Shown here: positions 8,406 to 16,416 of the stretch, one piece after another
How positions within the stretch are numbered: position 1 is the stretch's first letter
How the letters are laid out: each line of letters starts with the position of its first letter
Origin: Ameyamaea chiangmaiensis
GTDB taxonomy: Bacteria > Pseudomonadota > Alphaproteobacteria > Acetobacterales > Acetobacteraceae
Reading direction: 5' to 3'
DNA: 64,000 nt
NCBI RefSeq assembly: GCF_025995235.1
Contig: NZ_BAPT01000056.1
Span: forward strand, 1-64,000
The notes under the pieces: generated by a model
Database searches by the model: none
What the model was told of the DNA's origin: nothing
Seen by the model: the letters and a program-made list of their open reading frames with translations, nothing else
Translations under genes and position numbers: made by a program

Positions 8406-9014
8406 ATGACGAAGATGATCACTCCGCGCGCAATGGTGGCCGGTGTCGCGGCCGTGGGTATCGCGGCCGGGACTTTGGCCTATGTCGCTTCCGAACGGCA
8501 CGGCACCGTGCTGTCCTCCAACGGGAACGAGGTCGGCGGCAGTTTCCGTCTCGTCAGCACGGTGGAGGATTTCGTCACCGACGCGGATTATCGCGGGCGA
8601 TGGCTGCTGGTCTATTTCGGGGACGCGCATTGCCCCGATGAGGAATGTGGGCGCACGCTCACGGCGATGAACGACGCGGCGGAGTCGTTCGGCTATCGCG
8701 CCGCGCGGATCGTGCCGCTGTTCATCTCGCTCGACCCCGAGCATGACACGGCCGACGTGCTTCACGCCTATGGCCTGCGTTTCGGCCGTCGGATCGTGCC
8801 GCTGACCGGATCGCCGGCAATGGTCAAGGCCGTGGCGGCCGAATATCACGCCCCGTTCGAAGAGCGGCTGCTGCCCGACGGGACGCGGGCGATGCGTCCG
8901 TCGCCCCGGATCGTTATCATGGACCCGCACGGCCACTATGCCGGGACACTGGAAGCTACGGCGAGTACGCAGGAAATCGCCGATCGTCTGACTGCGTTGA
9001 TGAAACTTCATTAA
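8406..9014 (+). CDS. SCO1/SenC-like thioredoxin-fold protein with altered metal motif
   Basis: A 202-residue membrane-anchored protein with one N-terminal hydrophobic segment (about 8-28) and a thioredoxin-like domain. Family signatures are YFGDAHCPDEEC, LFISLDPEHDTADVL and IVIMDPHG. SCO proteins deliver copper to the CuA site of cytochrome oxidase through a CX3C pair and a distant His. Here the pair is Cys76 and Cys81, a CX4C with one extra residue. The usual His before the last strand is replaced by MRPSPR. Copper delivery in the normal way is therefore doubtful; a redox or regulatory role is possible. It starts three bases after polA and overlaps the next gene by one base (TAATG). Confidence 0.8.
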   Translation: MTKMITPRAMVAGVAAVGIAAGTLAYVASERHGTVLSSNGNEVGGSFRLVSTVEDFVTDADYRGRWLLVYFGDAHCPDEECGRTLTAMNDAAESFGYRAARIVPLFISLDPEHDTADVLHAYGLRFGRRIVPLTGSPAMVKAVAAEYHAPFEERLLPDGTRAMRPSPRIVIMDPHGHYAGTLEATASTQEIADRLTALMKLH

Positions 9015-10702
9015 TGCGCGTTCGCAGGCCCCCACGGTATGTAATGTGCGCGATTCTGGCGCTGGGGCTGGTGGTGTCTTCAGGCCGGGCGGGGGCGCAG
9101 GCCCCGGGCGAGACGCTCGGCAGCCCCCATCGCGGCGGCACATTGCGCCTGACGGCGGACAGTTCGGGCGGTACGCTCGATCCCCAGATCAATTATACGT
9201 CGACCTATCTGCAGCTTTTCTCCGTACTTTATGATGGTCTTCTGACCTTTCCCAAAGTGGAGGGCATGGCGGGAACCCGCGTCGTCGCGGATCTGGCCGA
9301 CCATGTGCCCGAGCCCGAAGATGGCGGTCGCACCTGGCGGTTCACCCTGCGTCAGGGCGTGCGGTTCTCCGACGGCCGTCCGGTGACCACCGACGACGTG
9401 GTTGCGTCGTTTCGTCGGCTGTTCAAGGTCGGGGCGCCCACGGCCGGTGCGTTTTACGGTGCCATCGTGGGGGCCGACGCCTGCCTCGCCCATCCGGCCT
9501 CCTGCACGCTGGAGGGCGGCATCGAGGCCGATCCGGATTCGCGGCAGGTCATTTTTCATCTCTCCCGACCTGATGGTGAGTTTTTGCAGAAAATCGCCTT
9601 TCCCCATGCGGTCATTCTGCCGGCGGACACGCCAGCGCACGACGTCGGTAATCAGCCGGTGCCTACGACGGGCCCCTACCGGATCGTGTCCTACGATCCG
9701 AACCGGGCGCTGACGCTCGATCGTAATCCGGCGTTCCGTATGTGGAGTGCCGAGGCCCAGCCGGACGGGTACGTGGACCACATCCTCTACAGCTTCGGTC
9801 TGGATGACGAAGCGGAGACGACGGCGGTCGAAAACGGCCATTACGACTGGATGTATGAAGACAAACCGCAGGACCGACTGGGCGAACTGGGTGCGCGGTA
9901 TGCGTCGCAGCTTCATATCCAGCCGCTGTTCGCGTTCTGGTATCTGCCGATGAACACGCGGCGCGCGCCGTTCGACAACGTTCTTGCTCGGCGGGCGGTA
10001 AACTATGCGATCGACCGGCGCGCCCTGACGATGCTGTATGGTGGTCCGGCCCTGGCCACACCACTCTGCTCAATGGTGCCCCCGGTTTTTCCGGGCGGGG
10101 ACATCGCGTGTCCCTATACGCGTGATCCGACGCCCGATGGCCGCTGGCATGGCCCCGATCTGGAGCGTGCCCGCGCGCTGGTGCGCCAGAGCGGCACGGC
10201 GGGGCAGCATGTGACGTTGATCGTCGCGAACCGCTCCATCGATATCGGGATGGGGACCTATGTTCGCAATACGCTGGAGAGCATCGGCTATCATGTCGAC
10301 ATGAAGCCGCTGAACATCGCCATTCAGTTTCCATACATCCAGAATACGAACAATCACGTGCAGATCGCACTGACGGACTGGTTTGCGGACTATGCTTCCC
10401 CGTCCAATTTTCTCGACGATCTTCTGGGGTGCGAAAATTTCCATCCCGGGTCGGACAGTTCCATCAATATGGCCGGTTACTGCAATCAGACCGCTCAGGA
10501 TCTGATGATCCGTGCTCTGGCGACGACCGATACCGTCGCGCAGGCCGATCTGTGGCGGCAGGCAGCCCGGATCGTGATGGACGATGCGCCGACCGCGCCG
10601 ATCATGAGCATGCGCTATCTGGACTTCGTCTCCGCGCGTGTCGGGAACTACGTCTATACCATGCTGTATCATCTCTGCTTTTCCCGGGTCTGGGTTCAGT
10701 GA
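9014..10702 (+). CDS. Peptide/nickel-type ABC transporter substrate-binding protein, copy 1
   Basis: A 562-residue periplasmic binding protein of the DppA/OppA class (SBP family 5). The N-terminus has two basic clusters, a hydrophobic core and a likely cleavage after GRAGAQA. Family motifs include GGTLRLTA, VLYDGLLTF, TWRFTLRQGVRFSDGRPVT and TTGPYRIVSYDPN. It starts on the stop codon of the SCO-like gene, and its stop overlaps the GTG of the second binding protein, so all are likely co-translated. It is clearly paralogous to the next gene along its whole length. Ligand unknown; peptides are the default guess. Confidence 0.9.
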   Translation: MRVRRPPRYVMCAILALGLVVSSGRAGAQAPGETLGSPHRGGTLRLTADSSGGTLDPQINYTSTYLQLFSVLYDGLLTFPKVEGMAGTRVVADLADHVPEPEDGGRTWRFTLRQGVRFSDGRPVTTDDVVASFRRLFKVGAPTAGAFYGAIVGADACLAHPASCTLEGGIEADPDSRQVIFHLSRPDGEFLQKIAFPHAVILPADTPAHDVGNQPVPTTGPYRIVSYDPNRALTLDRNPAFRMWSAEAQPDGYVDHILYSFGLDDEAETTAVENGHYDWMYEDKPQDRLGELGARYASQLHIQPLFAFWYLPMNTRRAPFDNVLARRAVNYAIDRRALTMLYGGPALATPLCSMVPPVFPGGDIACPYTRDPTPDGRWHGPDLERARALVRQSGTAGQHVTLIVANRSIDIGMGTYVRNTLESIGYHVDMKPLNIAIQFPYIQNTNNHVQIALTDWFADYASPSNFLDDLLGCENFHPGSDSSINMAGYCNQTAQDLMIRALATTDTVAQADLWRQAARIVMDDAPTAPIMSMRYLDFVSARVGNYVYTMLYHLCFSRVWVQ

Positions 10703-12348
10703 GGCGGCGTGCGGCGATCTTCTTCGCGGCGATGGTGCCCGTCTGTGCCGCGCAGGCGGCGCCGGGCGGGACGTTGCGTCTGACCGCGCACGCCATCGGC
10801 TCGACCCTCGATCCGCACATCGCCTATCTTCAGTTGCAACTTCAGGTTTCGGCGACCGTCTATGACGGGCTGATGACCTATCCCAAGGCGGCCGGCCCGG
10901 TGACAGGGGGGGCGATCCCTGATCTGGCCGATGTGCGGCCCGTGCCGCAGGACGGTGGCCTGACCTATGTCTTTCATTTGCGGGACGGTGTACGGTTCTC
11001 GAACGGAAAGGCCGTGGACGTCGAGGACGTGGCGGCGTCGTTCCGGCGCATGTTCAAGGTGCATGGCCCCACGGCCGGGAGTTATTTCGGCGTGCTGGTC
11101 GGAGCGGATGCCTGCCTGAAGGATGCCGAACACTGCGCGCTGGCGGGCGGTGTCGTGGCCGATCCCGCACAACACACCGTCACGTTCCATCTGACGCGGC
11201 CCGACCCGGATTTCCTCAACCAGCTAGGCTTCGCGCAGGCGGCCATCGTGCCCGCCGACACGCCCGCGCATGATATGGGCAATGAAGCCCCGTTCGGCAC
11301 CGGCCCCTATCGGTATGTCCGGTACAGTCCCAACGGGGGCATGACGCTGGAGCGCAATCCGTATTTCCGGGAATGGAGCCACGAGGCGCAACCCGCTGCC
11401 TATCCCGACCGGATCGAGTACCGCTTCGGACTTGATGAGGAGGCCGAGGTCTCGGCGGTGGAGAACGGCCAGTACGACTGGATGGGCGACGGGGTGCCGC
11501 TTGACCGTCTGGGCGAGGTCGGACGTCGGTATACCGATCGTGTCACGATCAGCGATTTTCCCAATATCTATTACCTCGCGCTGAATGTGAACGAGGCGCC
11601 GTTCAACGATGTGCGCGTACGGCAGGCCCTGAATTATGCCGTCAACAGGCACGCCATGGTCATCCATGAAGGCGGCGAGGCACTCGCGCAGCCGGCGTGC
11701 CAGATGCTGCCGATCGGGCTGGCGGGTTTCGAGCCTTCCTGCGCGTATACCGTCGGCGCGGCGCCGGATCATCCGGCACACGCCTGGAAGGCCCCCGATC
11801 TGGACCGCGCGCGGGCGCTGGTGCGCGCGAGCGGAACCGCCGGCCAGACCGTCGTGATCGTGGCCCCGGCCGGGGCCACGTACCTGGCCATCGCCACCGA
11901 ACTGCGCAGCACGCTCGAATCCCTGGGCTATGTCGCCAGCGTACGCGGGATCAACCAGGCGGTGCAGTTCACCTACATCCAGAACAGTGCCAATCACGTG
12001 CAGGCGGGCCTGACCGGGTGGATCGCGGATTACCCGGCCCCGGCGGCCTTCGTGCAGACCCTGTTTTCCTGCGCGAGCTTTCATCCGCGCTCGGACAATT
12101 CAATCAACATGAGCGGCTTTTGCGATCCGGCCATCGATGCGCTGATGGACCGTGCCGGCACGGTGTCGATGACCGACATGCCCGCCGGACTGGCGCTGTG
12201 GGCGCAGGCGGACCGTGCGATCATGGAAAAAGCCCCCGCCGTTCCGTTGACGCAGATCCGGCGTATCGATTTTGTCGGCCCGCGCGTCCACAATGTCGTG
12301 GTCAGTCCGGTGTATCAGCTTCTCCTCTCCCAGCTTCAGGTTCGCTAG
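10699..12348 (+). CDS. Peptide-type ABC transporter substrate-binding protein, copy 2
   Basis: A 549-residue paralogue of the preceding gene. The start is taken as GTG at 10699, overlapping the upstream TGA as GTGA. It gives a short, convincing signal peptide (MRRRAAIFFAAMVPVCAAQA). An in-frame ATG 270 bp upstream would bury this signal inside the previous gene and is rejected. Matching blocks with copy 1 include GGTLRLTA, FRRMFKVHGPTAGSYFGVLVGADACL, IVPADTPAHDMGN and FSCASFHPRSDNSINM. Both copies share Cys pairs near DACL and in the C-terminal half. Two binding proteins in front of one permease set suggest two ligand ranges feeding one pore; that is inference. Confidence 0.9.
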   Translation: MRRRAAIFFAAMVPVCAAQAAPGGTLRLTAHAIGSTLDPHIAYLQLQLQVSATVYDGLMTYPKAAGPVTGGAIPDLADVRPVPQDGGLTYVFHLRDGVRFSNGKAVDVEDVAASFRRMFKVHGPTAGSYFGVLVGADACLKDAEHCALAGGVVADPAQHTVTFHLTRPDPDFLNQLGFAQAAIVPADTPAHDMGNEAPFGTGPYRYVRYSPNGGMTLERNPYFREWSHEAQPAAYPDRIEYRFGLDEEAEVSAVENGQYDWMGDGVPLDRLGEVGRRYTDRVTISDFPNIYYLALNVNEAPFNDVRVRQALNYAVNRHAMVIHEGGEALAQPACQMLPIGLAGFEPSCAYTVGAAPDHPAHAWKAPDLDRARALVRASGTAGQTVVIVAPAGATYLAIATELRSTLESLGYVASVRGINQAVQFTYIQNSANHVQAGLTGWIADYPAPAAFVQTLFSCASFHPRSDNSINMSGFCDPAIDALMDRAGTVSMTDMPAGLALWAQADRAIMEKAPAVPLTQIRRIDFVGPRVHNVVVSPVYQLLLSQLQVR

Positions 12349-12357
12349 GGTTTGCGC

Positions 12358-13359
12358 ATGCGTTCTTCGTCTTCCCTGCCGCCCGGCCCGTGGGCCGTGG
12401 CCATACGCGCGCTTGCCCGCGATCGTGCGAGCCTGGTGTCGGTCGGTGTGCTGGCCCTGATGGTGCTGGCGTCCCTGATGGCACCGCTCTATGCGCGCTA
12501 CGTGTCCCGGACCGATCCGTTTCTGTCCAATGTCGCGGGTCAGGTTCAGATCGACGGACGGGCGGTCGATATCATGCAGCCCAACGACAACCCTCTGCAT
12601 CTGGGGCTTTCACCCATCGGGCCGACCGGGCGCGGGGCCTATCTTCTGGGGGCGGACAGCCAGGGGCGCGATGTCGCGGCGCGGCTGCTGTATGGCGGGC
12701 GCAACTCGTTGCTGATCGCCAGTGCAGCGGCGCTGCTGTGTGTGGTGATGGCCGGAGTGGTCGGTATCGTCGCCGGGTTTTTCGGTGGTGTGGTGGACGC
12801 GGTCCTGTCGCGCATCATGGACATCATGTGGGCGGTGCCGGTCTATCTGTTTGCGATCTCGCTCTCGATCGTCATGGTCAGCCAGGGGCTGACGATCGGG
12901 CCGTTCACGATTACCAGCGACAATCTGCTGATTCCGATCGTGATCATCGCGATCGTGTATGTGCCCTACGCCGCCCGGCCGATCCGTGGCCGCGTCATGG
13001 CGCTGCGTAACAGCGAATTCGTGCTGGCGGCGCGTGGGCTGGGCGTGCCGAGCGCGCGCATCCTGCTGCGCGATATCCTGCCCAACGTGACCGGGACGAT
13101 CGTGGTGCTGGCGCCTTTGCTGACGGCCCTTGCGCTGCTGACGGAATCCGCGCTGTCGTTCCTGTCGATCGGCGTGCAGGCGCCGGCGGCGTCATGGGGG
13201 ACGATCATCCAGGACGGCGAGGGCCTGATCTACACCCGGCCACTGGTGGCCGTGGCGCCCGGCCTTGCGATCGTGATCGTGGTGCTGGCGCTCAATGTGC
13301 TGGGCGACGGGCTGCGCGATGCGCTGGACGTGCGCGAGACGAGCCGGAGGGGCCACTGA
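12358..13359 (+). CDS. ABC transporter permease, DppC/OppC type
   Basis: A 333-residue inner membrane permease. The N-terminal helix is followed by a large periplasmic loop (DPFLSNVAGQ to LGADSQGRDV), the hallmark of the OppC/DppC half. The coupling motif region reads EFVLAARGLGVPSARILLRD, with ILPN just after. Start chosen at ATG 12358; a TTG two codons earlier is possible. The order in this operon is C-type permease before B-type, the reverse of the common oppBC order. The stop overlaps the next start (TGATG). Confidence 0.92.
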   Translation: MRSSSSLPPGPWAVAIRALARDRASLVSVGVLALMVLASLMAPLYARYVSRTDPFLSNVAGQVQIDGRAVDIMQPNDNPLHLGLSPIGPTGRGAYLLGADSQGRDVAARLLYGGRNSLLIASAAALLCVVMAGVVGIVAGFFGGVVDAVLSRIMDIMWAVPVYLFAISLSIVMVSQGLTIGPFTITSDNLLIPIVIIAIVYVPYAARPIRGRVMALRNSEFVLAARGLGVPSARILLRDILPNVTGTIVVLAPLLTALALLTESALSFLSIGVQAPAASWGTIIQDGEGLIYTRPLVAVAPGLAIVIVVLALNVLGDGLRDALDVRETSRRGH

Positions 13360-14336
13360 TGCTGATGACCATTCTGCGTCGCCTCGGCCAGACGCTGTTT
13401 GTGCTGACGGGGATTTCCGTTCTGGTGTTCGGCGTGTTCTTCGCGACACCCGGCGCCGACCCGACGGCGCGCATCGCGGGGCGCAATGCGTCGCCCCAGA
13501 CCATGGCACAGGTGCGGCACGAGTACGGCTTCGACCGGCCCCTGCCGGTGCAGTATGCGACGATGATGAAGAAGCTGTTCGTGACCCGCGACCTGACGTC
13601 CTATGTCGACCGGGGCGAGAAGGTGGTGCCCGAAGTGTTCAAGGCCGCCCCGGTGACGCTGTCGCTGGTGACGGGAGCTGCGATCATCTGGGTCGTCGTG
13701 TCAATCACCATGGGCACGCTGGCCGCCGCGCTGCGCGGGTCGTGGGTGGACCGGGGGCTGATGATGCTGGGGCTGATCGGCATTTCGATGCCGGTGTTCT
13801 GGGTCGGGCAGGTCGCGAACCTGCTGAGCCAGAGCCGCTATCACGACACGATCGTGTTTCGCTGGGTGCCAGCGCTGGGCTACGTGCCGTTCACGGAAAG
13901 CCCGTGGGGCTGGTTCAAGGCGCTGGTGCTGGCGTGGATCACGCTCGCGATCCTGTTCATCGGTCTCTATAGCCGCGTGCTGCGCGCCGACCTGATCGCG
14001 GTGTCGGGCGAGGATTTCATGCGCACGGCCCGCGCGAAGGGCCTGTCGCCGACGCGGGTTCTGCTGCGGCATGGCCTGCGGACGTCGCTGGTCACGTTCG
14101 TGTCGCTGTTCGGCATGGATTTCGCGCAGCTTGTCGGCGGCGGGGCGCTGTTGACCGAGGTCGTGTTCGGGCTTCAGGGCGTCGGACGTCTGACCTATCA
14201 GGCGCTGACCAATCTGGATCTCCCCCTGATCATGGCGACCGTGATGTATTCGGCGGTGTTCGTCGTGATCGCGAACGCGCTGGTGGACATGGTGTATATC
14301 GTGCTCGATCCCCGGGTGCGGGACGGGCGGGCATGA
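13359..14336 (+). CDS. ABC transporter permease, DppB/OppB type
   Basis: A 325-residue permease with the B-type N-terminus (RRLGQTLFVLTGISVLVFG, then PGADPTARIAGRNAS and RHEYGFDRPLPVQY). The coupling segment EDFMRTARAKGLSPTRVLLRH and the C-terminal GGGALLTEVVFGLQGVG are typical. The ATG at 13359 shares an A with the upstream TGA. A longer in-frame extension to 13194 runs inside the preceding gene and is rejected. It should form a heterodimer with the C-type permease in the inner membrane. Confidence 0.92.
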   Translation: MLMTILRRLGQTLFVLTGISVLVFGVFFATPGADPTARIAGRNASPQTMAQVRHEYGFDRPLPVQYATMMKKLFVTRDLTSYVDRGEKVVPEVFKAAPVTLSLVTGAAIIWVVVSITMGTLAAALRGSWVDRGLMMLGLIGISMPVFWVGQVANLLSQSRYHDTIVFRWVPALGYVPFTESPWGWFKALVLAWITLAILFIGLYSRVLRADLIAVSGEDFMRTARAKGLSPTRVLLRHGLRTSLVTFVSLFGMDFAQLVGGGALLTEVVFGLQGVGRLTYQALTNLDLPLIMATVMYSAVFVVIANALVDMVYIVLDPRVRDGRA

Positions 14337-15346
14337 CGGGCGTGGAACCGATCCTGAGCGTCGAGGGCCTGTCGCTGGCGGTGCCGCGCGGGCGGACGGC
14401 GATGCTGCCCATTCTCGAGAACGTTTCGTTCTCAGTCGGGCAGGGCGAGATCCTGGGCATCGTGGGGGAGTCGGGCTCGGGCAAGAGCCTGACCGCGTTG
14501 ACGATCATGGGGCTGATCGACATTCCCGGCGCGCGGGTCACGGGGTCGGTGCGCTTTCGCGGGCGCGAACTGGTGGGCCTGTCGCAGCGGGCGTTCCGGC
14601 CCCTGCGCGGGCGTGAGATCGCGATGATCTTCCAGGATCCGATGACGGCGTTCACGCCGGTCTATACCATCGGCTGGCAGATCGACGAACAGATCCGCGC
14701 GCACAGCCGGGTGTCGCGCGCCGAGGCCCGTGCGCGCACCGTGCGCCTGCTGGGCGACATGGGTGTTCCGGACCCCGAGCGCGCGGCTGGACGCTATCCG
14801 CACCAGTTGTCGGGCGGCCTGCGGCAGCGCGCGATGATTGCCATGGCCCTGTCGTGCAATCCGTCGCTGCTGATCGCTGACGAGCCGACGACGGCGCTCG
14901 ACGTTACGGTTCAGGCGCAGATTCTCGAATTGCTGCGGTCGTTGCGGCGCGATTACGGGTCGTCGGTGCTGCTGATCACGCATGACATGGGCGTGGTGGC
15001 GCAGACCTGTGACTCCACGCTGGTGCTGTACGCCGGGAACCTGGCCGAGCGCGGACCGACCGAGGCCCTGTTCGCGCGTCCGGGGCACCCCTACACCGCC
15101 GCCCTGCTGGATTCGATTCCGCCGTTGCATGGCGTGCGGCCGTCGCGTCTGCCGTCGATCGGCGGGGCGCCGCCGTCTCCGGCCAGTCGCCCGCCGGGAT
15201 GTCCGTTCGCGCCGCGTTGCGTCCACGACCATCCGGCCTGTCATGACTCGCGGCCGCCGGTGGTGCGGGAAGGGCGGCAGGACGTCGCCTGCGTGTTGCC
15301 CGGCGAGGGGCGATCGCTGCCACTGCGGCTGAGGGAGGCCGTGTGA
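14333..15346 (+). CDS. Oligopeptide-type ABC transporter ATPase, OppD/DppD
   Basis: A 337-residue ATP-binding protein. Walker A is GESGSGKS, the signature is LSGGLRQRAMIAMAL, and Walker B is LLIADEPTTALDVT, followed by the switch His in LLITHDMGVV. The C-terminal oligopeptide/dipeptide extension has PPGCPFAPRCVHDHPAC with four Cys, which in this family can bind an iron-sulfur cluster. ATGA overlap with the upstream gene and TGATG overlap with the next gene indicate tight coupling. Confidence 0.94.
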   Translation: MTGVEPILSVEGLSLAVPRGRTAMLPILENVSFSVGQGEILGIVGESGSGKSLTALTIMGLIDIPGARVTGSVRFRGRELVGLSQRAFRPLRGREIAMIFQDPMTAFTPVYTIGWQIDEQIRAHSRVSRAEARARTVRLLGDMGVPDPERAAGRYPHQLSGGLRQRAMIAMALSCNPSLLIADEPTTALDVTVQAQILELLRSLRRDYGSSVLLITHDMGVVAQTCDSTLVLYAGNLAERGPTEALFARPGHPYTAALLDSIPPLHGVRPSRLPSIGGAPPSPASRPPGCPFAPRCVHDHPACHDSRPPVVREGRQDVACVLPGEGRSLPLRLREAV

Positions 15347-16317
15347 TGGCCGAGACACTGCTGAGCGCGCGTAGCCTGCGCAAGGACTACCGCCTGCCGC
15401 GCGGGCAGCGCCTGCGGGCGGTGGACGACGTCTCGCTCGACGTTCATGCCGGTGAGGTGCTGGGCGTTGTGGGCGAGTCCGGGTGCGGCAAGTCGACGCT
15501 GGGTCGTTGCCTGCTGCGCCTGACCGAGGCCAGCGCCGGCAGCCTCACGTTCGAGGGACACGACATCACCGGGCTGAGCGAGCGCGCGCTGCGGCCGGTG
15601 CGGCAGCGGATGCAGATGGTGTTTCAGGACTCCTACGCTTCGCTGAATCCCCGCCGCCGTATCGGCGATCTTCTGGCCGAGCCGCTGCGCGTCCACCCCG
15701 ACGCCCACGGTCGCCGACGCGACATGCGGGCGATCGAGGCGCGGCTGGCGGAGCTGGTGGACCTCGTGGGGCTGACGCCCGATGCGCTCGCCCGTTACCC
15801 GCATGAGTTCTCCGGCGGCCAGCGCCAGCGCATCAACATCGCGCGGGCGCTGGCGCTGTCGCCACGCCTGATCGTGGCGGACGAGCCGGTCTCGGCGCTG
15901 GACGTGTCGATCCAGGCCCAGATCGTCAATCTGTTCGCCGACCTGCAGGCGCGGCTGGGCCTGACCTATGTGTTCATCGCCCATGACCTGGCCGTGGTGC
16001 GGCAGATCTCGACCCGCGTCGCGGTGATGTATCTCGGCGCGGTGGTCGAACTGGGCGCGACCGACGACGTGCTGCATGCCCCCGCCCATCCCTATACCTC
16101 GGCCCTGATCGCCGCCGTGCCGGAACCCGTCGTGCGTGCAGACAAGTTGATGCCCTCGCTGCGCGGCGACGTGCCGAGCCCCGTCAACCCCCCGCCGGGC
16201 TGCCGCTTTCACACGCGCTGCCCGGTCGCGCGGCCCGTCTGCGGACAGGACGCCCCCACGCTGCGCGCCGTGCCGGACGGGCGGCAGGTGGCCTGCCATT
16301 TCCCGCTGGCGGGCTAG
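15346..16317 (+). CDS. Oligopeptide-type ABC transporter ATPase, OppF/DppF
   Basis: A 323-residue partner ATPase. Walker A GESGCGKST, Q-loop MVFQDSYASLNPRRRIGD, signature FSGGQRQRINIARAL, Walker B LIVADEPVSALDVS and switch His in FIAHDLAVV are all present. The C-terminus has PPGCRFHTRCPVARPVCGQD, again four Cys. The ATG at 15346 overlaps the upstream stop; a GTG one codon earlier is an alternative. It is the last gene of the importer operon and converges on the ligase gene 99 bp away. Confidence 0.94.
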   Translation: MAETLLSARSLRKDYRLPRGQRLRAVDDVSLDVHAGEVLGVVGESGCGKSTLGRCLLRLTEASAGSLTFEGHDITGLSERALRPVRQRMQMVFQDSYASLNPRRRIGDLLAEPLRVHPDAHGRRRDMRAIEARLAELVDLVGLTPDALARYPHEFSGGQRQRINIARALALSPRLIVADEPVSALDVSIQAQIVNLFADLQARLGLTYVFIAHDLAVVRQISTRVAVMYLGAVVELGATDDVLHAPAHPYTSALIAAVPEPVVRADKLMPSLRGDVPSPVNPPPGCRFHTRCPVARPVCGQDAPTLRAVPDGRQVACHFPLAG

Positions 16318-16324
16318 GGCAGAT

Positions 16325-16352
16325 CCCGTTGGAATGGACGAATTCGAACGGG
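16325..16352. terminator. 28 bp inverted repeat, possible bidirectional terminator or repeat element
   Basis: CCCGTT-G-GAAT is mirrored by ATTC-G-AACGGG around a six-base centre, an 11-pair hairpin with one mismatch. It lies in the 99 bp between two convergent genes, where a terminator is expected. No T-run follows; TGAAAATG comes after on the plus strand. The flanking AT-rich sequence to about 16415 is unlike the genes and could belong to a dispersed repeat. Confidence 0.4.
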
Positions 16353-16416
16353 TGAAAATGACCGATAAACAATGCGTTAGAGAAATTTCGACGAACTCTT
16401 CCTCAGGGAAATGTCT

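Noticed and set aside
10429..10698. 90-codon upstream extension of the second peptide-binding protein
   Set aside because: It lies inside the first binding protein and would bury an evident signal peptide that begins at the GTG at 10699.
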